Assembly (NCBI GenBank): GCA_012728995.1
Contig: JAAYEB010000478.1
Coordinates: 1 to 36,933, forward strand
Origin: Fibrobacter sp.
GTDB taxonomy: Bacteria > Fibrobacterota > Chitinivibrionia > Chitinivibrionales > Chitinispirillaceae
DNA length: 36,933 nt
Direction: 5' to 3'
Under the pieces are notes generated by a model, which did not search any database, was not told where the DNA came from, and saw nothing but the letters and a program-made list of their open reading frames with translations. This document shows, one piece after another, positions 1 to 7,927 of the stretch (position 1 is its first letter; every line of letters begins with the position of its first letter). Both the position numbers and the translations under genes were made by a program.

Positions 1-119
1 CAGCAATTAAAACAGAAGAAAAAGAAATTGCAAAATTTATACCAAGAATATACCAAAGAATAAGGAAAAATGGGACGGACTATCTTTTTCCCTCTTTAAA
101 TAAAAGATTAAAAAAATAG
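1..119 (+). pseudogene. C-terminal fragment of an unidentified protein, possibly a transposase
   Basis: An open frame enters from the left edge (first full codon at base 3) and ends at TAG 117-119. The visible tail is basic and ends with residues LFPSLNKRLKK. Its last codons run through a perfect 13-bp inverted repeat (71-83 and 116-128), and the stop codon lies in the right arm. A short terminal palindrome overlapping the 3' end of a gene is a layout known from IS200/IS605-like elements and REP-associated tyrosine transposases, so a transposase is my inference. No catalytic motif is in the window. It could equally be the intact end of an ordinary gene whose start lies outside the window, with the repeat acting as a terminator. 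Confidence 0.4.
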
Positions 120-128
120 TCCGTCCCA
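71..128. repeat. Perfect 13-bp inverted repeat, putative mobile-element end
   Basis: The left arm 71-83 (TGGGACGGACTAT) and right arm 116-128 are exact reverse complements with 32 bases between them. The arms are GC-richer than everything around them. They can fold as a hairpin over the stop codon of the preceding reading frame. An element terminus is one reading and a transcription terminator the other; there is no clear T-run after the right arm. Confidence 0.6.
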
Positions 129-331
129 AAGTGCTAAACTTGAATAACAGTATAAAGAAATGGTATTTTATCTAATCATGAACAATGAAATAAACTATTG
201 AAAACCTATTTTACTTTCAAAAAATCTCAATACCACTAATATTCATATTGAATATTGTTTTTTGAAGTGATTAGAGATTAGTTTTAAATATAATAATATC
301 ATAACCTTATAACGATGTTTCAACATAATAC
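129..331 (+). other. AT-rich leader of the polymer operon
   Basis: No reading frame of interest was seen in these 203 bases. They hold a perfect 8+3+8 inverted repeat (238-256) and a TATAAT at 289-294. A distant pair of 7-base arms (161-167 and 229-235) is probably chance. No JUMPstart/ops-like element was recognised. Confidence 0.5.
238..294 (+). promoter_or_regulatory. Candidate promoter region with upstream palindrome
   Basis: TATAAT at 289-294 matches the sigma70 -10 consensus and lies about 38 bases before the first operon start codon at 332. No good -35 box sits at the usual spacing. Just upstream, AATATTCA / TGAATATT form a perfect inverted repeat around TAT (238-256), which could be an operator. 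In DNA this AT-rich such motifs arise by chance, so this is tentative. Confidence 0.25.
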
Positions 332-1336
332 ATGAATACAACAGAATCACAGCAATCCCAATTAGATAAAAAAGGACAGGGGTATGTATATCCTCCACCT
401 TATCTATATCCACAAGACAATTCAGATGAAATTAATCTACTTGAATACATTTATGTATTAGTTAAAAATAAGTGGTGGATTATTGGGGCGACTATCTTGG
501 GGTTGGTGTTGGGTTATGTAGCTGCTATTATAAAAGGACCAACTTGGATTTCCGAAGCGGTAATTGCAGCAAAAGAGAGTGATACTCAAAAAACACCCAA
601 TCTGTCAGGGTTAGGTGCTTTTGGCGGAATGGTTGCCAGTCAGCTTAATATTGCAGGAAGTCCTGGTTTGGATAAAATAGATCTTATTCTTGATAGCAGA
701 AAGTTTAATGCAGAGGTTATTGAAAAGTATAACCTTCTTTCACTTATATATAAAGTTTCTTGGCCAAAATTTTACAAGGAATTTTTTGATACGGTGAAAA
801 ATGAATGGGCTTCAGATTTTGTAAAGCCAAACTTGTTGAGAGTTGGAGGGTATGTTAAAAAAGAGTATCTTAAAAAAGAGACGAGTAAAAACAACACTAT
901 GACAATACAGTTTGAAAGTAGGGATTCTCTTTTTTCGGATTCTCTACTTGGGCTTTATCTCATTTATTTAAACGACTATATAAAAACTTCAGTGCAAACC
1001 GATGCAAATGAGAACGTTAAATACCTTGAATACCAGCTAATTACAGCTTCGGATCCTCTGTTACGTGAAAAATTACAAGGGATGATTGCAAATGAAATGG
1101 AAAAATCTATGTTGGTTAGTAAAGAAGCGTTTAAGATCGTGGATCCGAAACTGACTTTGAAAAAATTTAAAGAAAAAAAAATTATCCCTATTCTGTTTGG
1201 AAGTATCTTATTTGTTACTGCAATTTTGTTATTAATAATTGCACATGTTTTTTCTTTCACTGCGAAATCAACCGAAAATAGTCAATTAATACAGAAGATA
1301 TTTAAAGAATTACGATTATTTCCTAAAAGATCATGA
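332..1336 (+). CDS. Wzz-like polysaccharide chain-length determinant
   Basis: This 334-residue inner-membrane protein has the polysaccharide co-polymerase plan: a cytoplasmic N-terminus with a Tyr/Pro-rich stretch (residues 18-27), TM1 at about 48-67, a periplasmic part of about 215 residues, and a second TM near 287-308. In this family the protein sets polymer chain length together with Wzy. No Walker kinase domain follows, so it is a plain Wzz rather than a fused BY-kinase. The end of the periplasmic part (DPKLTLKKFKEKK) resembles the family's pre-TM2 segment, though it has fewer prolines than usual. The start codon at 332 has no clear ribosome binding site. It is the first gene of the + strand operon; Wzx follows 31 bases later. 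Confidence 0.8.
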   Translation: MNTTESQQSQLDKKGQGYVYPPPYLYPQDNSDEINLLEYIYVLVKNKWWIIGATILGLVLGYVAAIIKGPTWISEAVIAAKESDTQKTPNLSGLGAFGGMVASQLNIAGSPGLDKIDLILDSRKFNAEVIEKYNLLSLIYKVSWPKFYKEFFDTVKNEWASDFVKPNLLRVGGYVKKEYLKKETSKNNTMTIQFESRDSLFSDSLLGLYLIYLNDYIKTSVQTDANENVKYLEYQLITASDPLLREKLQGMIANEMEKSMLVSKEAFKIVDPKLTLKKFKEKKIIPILFGSILFVTAILLLIIAHVFSFTAKSTENSQLIQKIFKELRLFPKRS

Positions 1337-1367
1337 TTTTAAGGAATTCAATAAGGTTTTAACATTT

Positions 1368-2747
1368 ATGTTATCTTTATATGGTGATAATAAAATCATA
1401 AATTTTTTCACCAAAGGTGGTCCTATTAGAAAATTGTTTAATACCTCATTTACTTTAAGTATAGTTAAATTGGGATCAGGCAGGATAATCGCTCAATTAA
1501 TTGCTTTTTTAATGACTCCTATATTATCAAGGTTATTCTTACCTAAAGAATATGGGTTATTGGGAATAGTTACTTCAATAAATGCAATAACGGTTGTGTT
1601 CTCAACATTAACTTATGATAAAGCAATTGTACTTCCCAAAGAGGATATCAAGGCGCAAGCGCTTACAAAAATCATTACTATACAGAGTATAATTATTTCA
1701 GTCATTTTCCTTTTTGGTTCAAATGCCGTTATTAGTTTTTTTCCAAAAACAATAAATGTTTCTGGGATCAATGAAATCCTCTTAATTTTACCAATGTTTA
1801 TTCTATTTAACGTCCAAAACATTGTGGGTAAAAATTGGGCTATCAGAAAGAAAATGTTTGGTTTAATTGCCCAAACATCAGTGGTTATTTCTTTTACAGT
1901 TTCTTTTGTTAAATTAATTTCCGGTTTATTAGGATTAACAAAGTATGGTCTGGTTATAGGAACATTGTTTGGTGAGTTCGCAGGTTTTTTCATATTCTTT
2001 TTTAGGATTTCTCCTTTTCGTTCTGCATTAATAAGTAAACAGCAGAATAATATAAAACAAATAGGGGCTGAATATATAGAATTCCCCAAATTTGGTTTTC
2101 CACAGAATGCATTGAATATTTTTAGTAGACGTTCGCCTGCATTGCTTCTTGGAATTTTCTTTACACCAGAAATCGTAGGGTATTTTTATTTTGGATATCG
2201 AATGATTATGCTTCCAATGGAACTATTGAATGAATCGATTCGAAGTGTATGTCTAAAAGAAATCGCTGATCGTATAAATAATAAAAAACCTCTTAAAAAA
2301 TTATTTCAAAGAAGTACAGGGTACATTCTTATAATTGGAATTGTACCTATTTTAATGCTAATAATTCTTGCGCCGCAACTATTCACTTTATTTTTTGGAG
2401 CAGCATGGGTTAAAGCTGGGATATATTCTCGCTGGTTAAGTATATGGGTTTTAATATTGTTCGTTAATATACCAGCAGTACAGGTGTTAATTGCATTGAA
2501 AAAACAAAAAAATTATTTACAAATAGCTATTTTCACGTTTATTAGTCGAATAGTTGGATTGTTTATAGGCGGTATATTGAAATCAGACGTATTAGCAATA
2601 GCTTTATTCTCGATTGCGGGAGCTTTGAATAATATTATAATTATTTTTGTAGCTTTTAAATGTGTTTGTAAATTCGATGAAAAAATTAATAAAATAGACC
2701 TCAGAAAACTAGTTATTAATTCGTCATATGATTTATCGAAAGGTTAA
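1368..2747 (+). CDS. Wzx-like polysaccharide flippase
   Basis: The 459-residue protein is almost entirely hydrophobic, with about a dozen predicted membrane segments. Its N-terminal pattern GSGRIIAQLIAFLMTPILSR followed by a short polar loop and PKEYGLLG is typical of the polysaccharide-export branch of the MOP/MVF superfamily. Such proteins flip undecaprenyl-diphosphate-linked repeat units across the inner membrane. Length matches the family. Only 3 bases separate its stop from tagD. A weak AAGG lies about 13 bases before the ATG, so a slightly later start is possible. Substrate cannot be read from sequence; the neighbours suggest a glycerol-phosphate-containing unit. Confidence 0.88.
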   Translation: MLSLYGDNKIINFFTKGGPIRKLFNTSFTLSIVKLGSGRIIAQLIAFLMTPILSRLFLPKEYGLLGIVTSINAITVVFSTLTYDKAIVLPKEDIKAQALTKIITIQSIIISVIFLFGSNAVISFFPKTINVSGINEILLILPMFILFNVQNIVGKNWAIRKKMFGLIAQTSVVISFTVSFVKLISGLLGLTKYGLVIGTLFGEFAGFFIFFFRISPFRSALISKQQNNIKQIGAEYIEFPKFGFPQNALNIFSRRSPALLLGIFFTPEIVGYFYFGYRMIMLPMELLNESIRSVCLKEIADRINNKKPLKKLFQRSTGYILIIGIVPILMLIILAPQLFTLFFGAAWVKAGIYSRWLSIWVLILFVNIPAVQVLIALKKQKNYLQIAIFTFISRIVGLFIGGILKSDVLAIALFSIAGALNNIIIIFVAFKCVCKFDEKINKIDLRKLVINSSYDLSKG

Positions 2748-2750
2748 AAT

Positions 2751-3164
2751 ATGGTAATCGGTTACACAACAGGTGTTTTCGATTTGTTTCATATTGGTCA
2801 TCTAAATATGTTAAGAAACGCAAAAGGATTATGTGATAAACTTATTGTTGGTGTAACAATTGATAAGCTGGTTTATTACAAAAATAAACAGCCCATTATT
2901 CCGTTTTCTGAACGAATTGATATCGTTCGTTCTTGCAAATTTGTAGATATCGCAATACCACAAGTAACTATGGATAAATATGAAGCATGGAAAAAACTTA
3001 AATTTGATATACTTTTTGTTGGAGATGATTGGTATAATACATCAAAATGGAATGACTTTGAGAATGAACTTAAGCAAGTTGATGTTAAAATTATATATTT
3101 CCCATATAGCAAAGATACAAATTCTACTCTTTTAGCAAATACACTAAAAAATTCAGTAAGGTAA
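2751..3164 (+). CDS. tagD: Glycerol-3-phosphate cytidylyltransferase (TagD-like)
   Basis: The enzyme makes CDP-glycerol from CTP and sn-glycerol-3-phosphate. The 137-residue protein has the nucleotidyltransferase signature GVFDLFHIGH (residues 8-17, HIGH at 14-17), the ERIDIVR segment at 54-60 and GDDW at 91-94. The C-terminal stretch YSKDTNSTLL (119-128) stands where TagD has its RTEGISTT-type signature and is clearly altered. Length matches TagD. It lies in an operon with a GpsA-like enzyme that can supply glycerol-3-phosphate and two TagF-like polymerases that can use CDP-glycerol, so the assignment is coherent. Other CDP-alditol or CDP-ethanolamine-type cytidylyltransferases share the fold, and the altered signature leaves some doubt about substrate. 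Confidence 0.85.
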   Translation: MVIGYTTGVFDLFHIGHLNMLRNAKGLCDKLIVGVTIDKLVYYKNKQPIIPFSERIDIVRSCKFVDIAIPQVTMDKYEAWKKLKFDILFVGDDWYNTSKWNDFENELKQVDVKIIYFPYSKDTNSTLLANTLKNSVR

Positions 3165-3172
3165 TTATATTG

Positions 3173-3850
3173 ATGAATATTTTTGATAGGATAGGTTTTC
3201 ATATACAAAATAATAACCGTAATATTAATACATTCCACAAATGTATTTCAGCAATCTTTGCTTTAATGCGAAACCAGTCATTAACGGGTAAAACATTACA
3301 GAAAACTTTAATATTATTAAAAGAAATAAGTAGTGACTTTAATGAATCTGGAGTAGATTATTGGATGGAGGGGGGAACTTTACTAGGTATTATAAGAGAA
3401 AATCGGCTTCTTCCATGGGACCATGATATCGATTTTTCTGTGAATATTGATCATGTAGACCTTGTCTTGTCATGTCTTCAAAATCTTAGAAAAAAGGGAT
3501 ATCGTATTGAGTATTTTCGTTACGATTTTGATATAGGGCCCTTTAAAAAAGGAATGCCTAGAATTATCAAAATACGAAACACCGTTTTGAAATATATAGG
3601 TGGAGATGCTTCTGCTGATATCTTTTTTAAAAAAAATGTTAATGGGAAATATTTCTGGACTACCGATTATACAATTCTTAAATCAACCCCTAGCATTTTT
3701 TGTAAAAATACCATAGGTTATACTTTTAATAAGCATAAAATTAAAATTCCTGCCAAATATGAAGACTATTTAGCTTGTCGTTATGGCTGTGATTGGCGTA
3801 TTCCAAAAAAAGATTATTGTCGACAAACTGATGATTTGGCAATAGTGTAG
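3173..3850 (+). CDS. LicD-family phosphotransferase
   Basis: The 225-residue protein has the LicD/fukutin-type nucleotidyltransferase-fold core: GGTLLG (residues 67-72) followed by PWDHDIDF (81-88), the acidic DHDID cluster being the metal-binding part. LicD proteins move phosphocholine, glycerol-phosphate or ribitol-phosphate from a CDP carrier to a glycan. It probably adds such a group to the polymer built by this operon. I placed the start at the ATG at 3173, with AAGG about 12 bases upstream; a TTG immediately before it would add one residue. It sits just before a LicC-like nucleotidyltransferase, but no choline kinase or choline permease is visible, so phosphocholine should not be assumed. 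Confidence 0.82.
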   Translation: MNIFDRIGFHIQNNNRNINTFHKCISAIFALMRNQSLTGKTLQKTLILLKEISSDFNESGVDYWMEGGTLLGIIRENRLLPWDHDIDFSVNIDHVDLVLSCLQNLRKKGYRIEYFRYDFDIGPFKKGMPRIIKIRNTVLKYIGGDASADIFFKKNVNGKYFWTTDYTILKSTPSIFCKNTIGYTFNKHKIKIPAKYEDYLACRYGCDWRIPKKDYCRQTDDLAIV

Positions 3851-3885
3851 ATTCTTATTTTAACTTAACTATAGGGAGTTATGAA

Positions 3886-4566
3886 ATGAACGTAATAAAT
3901 TCTGCCATTATATTAGCTGCAGGTATTGGAAGTCGATTTAATAGTAATTATCCAAAATGCCTTCATCGTCTCCCTAATGGGAATACAATTTTGGGCAATC
4001 AGATTTTACATCTTAAGCGCAATGGTGTAAAACAGATTATTGTTGTTGTTGGCTTTAAAAAAGAGATGATAATGGAAGCTTACCCAGATATTTTTTTTCA
4101 TTACAATCCTGAATTTAGATCAACCAACACCTCAAAAAGTCTCATGCGGGCATTTAAAAATTTATTACCTGGAAACTATATATGGATAAACGGGGATGTA
4201 TACCTTGATGATAATGTTATAAGAAAAATTATTATGGCCAAAGGTAATACGGTATGTGTTAACAACTCTATTTGTGGTGATGAGGAAGTAAAATACTGCT
4301 GTAATTCTGATGGTTTCATTACTGAAATTTCAAAAGATGTTAAGAATGGAGAAGGTGAAGCTGTTGGCGTAAATAAAATTTGTTATGAAGATTTTGAGAG
4401 ATTTGTTTTAGCACTAGAAGAGTGCGAACAAAATGATTATTTCGAAAAAGCTATTGAGATATCTATCGATGCTGGTCTTTTATTTACCTCCGTTAATGTC
4501 TCTGATTGCAGTTGTATTGAAGTAGATTTTAAAAGTGATATGGAGAGGGTTAATGAGCTCTTTTAA
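3886..4566 (+). CDS. LicC-like sugar/alcohol-phosphate nucleotidyltransferase
   Basis: The 226-residue protein begins IILAAGIGSRF (residues 8-18), the NTP-transferase loop, followed by the conserved Lys in YPKCL (residue 24). The NGD at 101-103 gives the metal-binding Asp, and an Asp near the C-terminus (VDFKSD) could be the second. The segment RSTNTSKSL (77-85) is typical of the LicC-like group that makes CDP-choline or related CDP-activated phospho-alcohols. It may supply the donor for the LicD-like protein encoded just upstream. An AGGGAG lies 7 bases before the ATG at 3886. The gene overlaps gpsA by 14 bases. The activated group is unknown. Confidence 0.8.
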   Translation: MNVINSAIILAAGIGSRFNSNYPKCLHRLPNGNTILGNQILHLKRNGVKQIIVVVGFKKEMIMEAYPDIFFHYNPEFRSTNTSKSLMRAFKNLLPGNYIWINGDVYLDDNVIRKIIMAKGNTVCVNNSICGDEEVKYCCNSDGFITEISKDVKNGEGEAVGVNKICYEDFERFVLALEECEQNDYFEKAIEISIDAGLLFTSVNVSDCSCIEVDFKSDMERVNELF

Positions 4567-5542
4567 TAAAATTGGGATTATAGGTGCAGGGGCATTTGGT
4601 ACTGCATTAGCAACTGTCCTTACGAGAAATGATTCTAATTGCGTAATATTATTTTCGATTGAAGCAGATGTTGTAGAGCAGATCAATACAAAGCATATTA
4701 ATGAAAAGTATTTTCCTAATATTATTCTTCCAATGAGGATAGTTGCAACAACAGAAGTTCAAAATATTATTGATTGTGATTATTTATTAATTGCTTTACC
4801 TTCCAGTGTCGTTGTACCATTTGTAAAAAGCATATCATCACAAATACCGGATAAAACTATTCTTATTAATCTTGCGAAAGGGTTTGGTAATAACGGAATT
4901 ATAACCAGTGAATTGGAAAAAATCACAAAAAATACGATCTGTTCTATAAAAGGGCCGACTTTTGCAATAGAACTGATCCGAGGTCTTCCTGCTGGTATAA
5001 CATTAGCTACAAATGAGAATCGAAATGTGGATAAAATTCGAGAATTGTTTTCTGGAAGTCACTTATCTCTCGATTATTCAGATGATATGACAGGTGTGGA
5101 GATGTTGAGTATTTTAAAAAATATTTATGCAATCTTGATTGGATTAGTTGATGCATATTATGATTCTACAAATGTAAGATTCATGGTATTAACAAAAGCA
5201 TTTGAGGAGATTAAATATTTGTGTAATCTATGGGGAGGTGAAGAAGAAACATTATTCAAATATTGCGGAATTGGAGATTTTTGTTTAACTTCCCTTAATG
5301 ATTTAAGTAGAAATAGAACCTTGGGTTTACTGGTTGGTAAAGGATTTTTGGGTAGTGTATGTTATGATGGTGTCATTCTTGAAGGAAAACGTTCGTTAAA
5401 ATTAATATATCAAAACTCATGTACACACGATCCAAACGCTTTACAATATTTACCGCTTTTAACCGAGTTGTACAGAATTTTTTATTCAGGATCTATGCCA
5501 GTAAAATCTATAAAGAATATTGTAAATGTAATTACAATATAA
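4553..5542 (+). CDS. gpsA: GpsA-like NAD(P)-dependent glycerol-3-phosphate dehydrogenase
   Basis: The 329-residue protein has the nucleotide-binding GAGAFGTALA (residues 11-20), NLAKGF with the active-site Lys (109), GPTFAIE (134-140), a second Lys in ILKN (189) and SRNR (252-255), which binds the phosphate in the family. It would reduce dihydroxyacetone phosphate to sn-glycerol-3-phosphate, the precursor TagD needs. The stretch that is normally GDN...TRG is changed here (DSTN at 204-207, LTKAF at 213-217), so it looks like a specialised paralogue. I chose the ATG at 4553 because GGAGAGG lies 4 bases upstream; the GTG at 4535 lacks one. The start overlaps the preceding gene by 14 bases, suggesting coupled translation. 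Confidence 0.83.
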   Translation: MSSFNKIGIIGAGAFGTALATVLTRNDSNCVILFSIEADVVEQINTKHINEKYFPNIILPMRIVATTEVQNIIDCDYLLIALPSSVVVPFVKSISSQIPDKTILINLAKGFGNNGIITSELEKITKNTICSIKGPTFAIELIRGLPAGITLATNENRNVDKIRELFSGSHLSLDYSDDMTGVEMLSILKNIYAILIGLVDAYYDSTNVRFMVLTKAFEEIKYLCNLWGGEEETLFKYCGIGDFCLTSLNDLSRNRTLGLLVGKGFLGSVCYDGVILEGKRSLKLIYQNSCTHDPNALQYLPLLTELYRIFYSGSMPVKSIKNIVNVITI

Positions 5543-5553
5543 GGGATGTTTTT

Positions 5554-6747
5554 GTGGTTAAACATATACTTAATATTATTTATTTATTTATTTATTGGAT
5601 AACATGGATTTTTCCCAAAGACAAAAATTTATTTGTATTCGGGTCAGCAAAAGGAATTCATTTTTCTGATAATAGTAAATATTTGTTCCTTTATCTTATT
5701 AACAAAAAAGATAATATTCGAAAACAATGTTATTGGATTACAAAAAATAAAGAACTCGTTATCTGGTTAAAAAAAAACAAATTACCTTGTCTTTATTACT
5801 ATTCATTTTTTGGATTGTATAAATTTTTACGTGCAAAAACGATTATCATTTCTTACAATTTAAATAATGTTATTAAAATATTAATAGGGGGTAAAAAAGT
5901 AATAAATCTGTGGCATGGTGTTCCACTAAAAAAAATAGGTTACGATGCAGATGATATTAAAAAAAAGAGTATTAACATTCGTTATTGGTTAAAGTGGCTC
6001 TGGGCGCATGTAGCACCATTTCAGTATTATGCATTTTGTCATGAAATAATTTGTACTTCCAAAAACATGCTTCCTTATTACCATAGTGCATTTCGAATTT
6101 CCAAGCCGAAAATAATCATTTCTGGCCAACCTAGAAATGATATTTTAAGCTCAAAATATATTTTTAAAAGTGAATTGTTTCCAGAAATACAATTTTTAAA
6201 GCAAATTAAAACAAAAAACCAAATTATTGTATCTTGGTTACCCACTTACCGAAAAGAAACCCCTATTGAAACTATATATTTCAATTCAAAAACATTTCTG
6301 AATGTTTTATTTGATTTTTTTGCTGAAAACGATATGAAACTTATAATTAAACCTCATCATGCAGAAAGAGGTTTAATTAAAAAAGCAATTTATGGGAAAA
6401 GAAATGTAATAATGTATAAATTTGTTGATCCATACCCATTACTTCGTTATACAGATGTACTTATTACTGATTATTCGAGTATCTTTTTTGATTATCTTCT
6501 TCTTAACCGTCAAATTATATTTAACCCATTTGATTATGATGAGTACAGTAAAACAGTAGGTTTCAATATAGATTATATGCAAAATACTCCAGGCCCAAAA
6601 TGTATGAATTGGGAAGAAGTTACAAATGAATTAAAAAACAGGCAAAATGATTCTTTTAATGAATTTAGACAAAAAATTAAAAAATACGTGTTTAAATATG
6701 ATGATTTTAACAGTTGCAAAAGAATTCAGAAACTATATTTCTCCTGA
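5554..6747 (+). CDS. CDP-glycerol glycerophosphotransferase 1 (TagB/TagF-like)
   Basis: The 397-residue protein carries the landmarks of the CDP-glycerol glycerophosphotransferase family: WHGVPLK (from 120), GQPRND (191-196), LPTYRKE (229-235), KPHH (266-269) and TDYSS (305-309), followed by FDYDEY. The two His motifs and TDYSS match positions linked to catalysis and donor binding in TagF. It would transfer glycerol-phosphate from CDP-glycerol to a membrane-linked acceptor on the cytoplasmic face. Longer frames exist upstream, but the GTG at 5554 is preceded by AAGGGA at a suitable distance and avoids a large overlap with gpsA. A hydrophobic N-terminal stretch (5-20) suits membrane association. 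Whether it primes or polymerises cannot be told. Confidence 0.88.
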   Translation: MVKHILNIIYLFIYWITWIFPKDKNLFVFGSAKGIHFSDNSKYLFLYLINKKDNIRKQCYWITKNKELVIWLKKNKLPCLYYYSFFGLYKFLRAKTIIISYNLNNVIKILIGGKKVINLWHGVPLKKIGYDADDIKKKSINIRYWLKWLWAHVAPFQYYAFCHEIICTSKNMLPYYHSAFRISKPKIIISGQPRNDILSSKYIFKSELFPEIQFLKQIKTKNQIIVSWLPTYRKETPIETIYFNSKTFLNVLFDFFAENDMKLIIKPHHAERGLIKKAIYGKRNVIMYKFVDPYPLLRYTDVLITDYSSIFFDYLLLNRQIIFNPFDYDEYSKTVGFNIDYMQNTPGPKCMNWEEVTNELKNRQNDSFNEFRQKIKKYVFKYDDFNSCKRIQKLYFS

Positions 6748-6750
6748 AAT

Positions 6751-7917
6751 ATGATAAATAATTATTTTACAAGATTATTATTAAAGTTAATACCTTTGAT
6801 AAATAGACTATTCCCTAAAAAGAATAAGGCAATATTTTCTTCTGAGTCGGGGTACACTGATAACGCAAGAGCTATGTATGAATACATTAGCCGAAATAAA
6901 GATGTTGAAGTCGTATGGGTATTTAACAAATTGACAGAAGAGGTGATGGCAAAAAAATATGGTGTTACAGTGAAACGGAATACTTTCCATTTTATTTATC
7001 ATATTTTTACATCTCGTTATATTTTTACAACACACTTCGAATTTATAAATTTAGTAAATGATAAAAAACAGCTTTATATAAACCTATGGCATGGCATGCC
7101 ATTTAAAAACATTGAGTTACTAGATCAAGTTGAACCAAAGAAAAGTCATAATCATTCACTTAAAATACTAAGAAAAATAAGGTCTTATTCATTTGTAAAT
7201 TCTGAATTTTACCGCCTTGTTTTTTCGGCTTCATTTGATTTACAGGTGAATAAGGTTGTTGCGCTAGGTCAACCCAGAATTGATTTTTTCTTCAATGATA
7301 AACCAAAACCAAAATTTATTGAGAAATATAGTAAAGTGCTATTATATTGTCCTACATACAGAAATAGTAGCGGAAAGTATAAAAGGAATGATTCGGGTTG
7401 GAATATAAATAGATTTAAAAAAGCATGCATTACAAAGAAATTCGTCAACTTTCTTGAAAAAGAAAATTATCTTTTTATAATAAAGCTACATCCTTTTGAA
7501 AAAAATACACTAAATGTAAACACTTCTAACGATATTAAAAATATTTTAGAAATTAAAAGTGATTATTTGCTCAAAAACAACACAGACCTATATGAACTAC
7601 TTAAGTATACTGATTTATTAATAACTGATTACTCTTCAATTTTTATTGATTATATGATTTTGAACAGACCAATCATATATCTAATAGAAGATTACGATGA
7701 GTATACTAAATCAAGAACATTTCTTTTAAATAAATTTGAACAATTTTCTCCGGGACATATTATTAAAACCGCCTCTAAATTAATTCCTACGATTAAAGAA
7801 GCATTAATAAATGATCCTTATAAACTAAAACGATCTGAATTAAATAAGTTGATAAATGATAAATTAGGTCAACATAGTATTTGTAAAAAAATAACTGACT
7901 TTTTAAATATCATGTAG
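6751..7917 (+). CDS. CDP-glycerol glycerophosphotransferase 2 (TagB/TagF-like)
   Basis: This is a second member of the same family, 388 residues, starting 3 bases after the first. Landmarks are WHGMPFK (113-119), GQPRID (173-178), CPTYRNS (200-206), KLHPFE (245-250) and TDYSS (292-296). The His motif here is the standard KxHP, while the neighbouring copy has KPHH. The two copies are clearly diverged in sequence and are not a fresh duplication. Two family members side by side recall the TagB (primase) plus TagF (polymerase) pair of wall teichoic acid synthesis, which is my inference. It likely acts at the inner face of the cytoplasmic membrane. Confidence 0.9.
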   Translation: MINNYFTRLLLKLIPLINRLFPKKNKAIFSSESGYTDNARAMYEYISRNKDVEVVWVFNKLTEEVMAKKYGVTVKRNTFHFIYHIFTSRYIFTTHFEFINLVNDKKQLYINLWHGMPFKNIELLDQVEPKKSHNHSLKILRKIRSYSFVNSEFYRLVFSASFDLQVNKVVALGQPRIDFFFNDKPKPKFIEKYSKVLLYCPTYRNSSGKYKRNDSGWNINRFKKACITKKFVNFLEKENYLFIIKLHPFEKNTLNVNTSNDIKNILEIKSDYLLKNNTDLYELLKYTDLLITDYSSIFIDYMILNRPIIYLIEDYDEYTKSRTFLLNKFEQFSPGHIIKTASKLIPTIKEALINDPYKLKRSELNKLINDKLGQHSICKKITDFLNIM

Positions 7918-7927
7918 TTTAATTAAA

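Noticed and set aside
976-1260. A 94-codon antisense frame inside the Wzz-like gene
   Set aside because: Composition is that of a shadow of the sense gene and the sense protein has a clear family.
5419-5553. An N-terminal extension of the first TagF-like gene into gpsA
   Set aside because: The GTG at 5554 has a suitable binding site and the extension merely reads gpsA codons in another frame.
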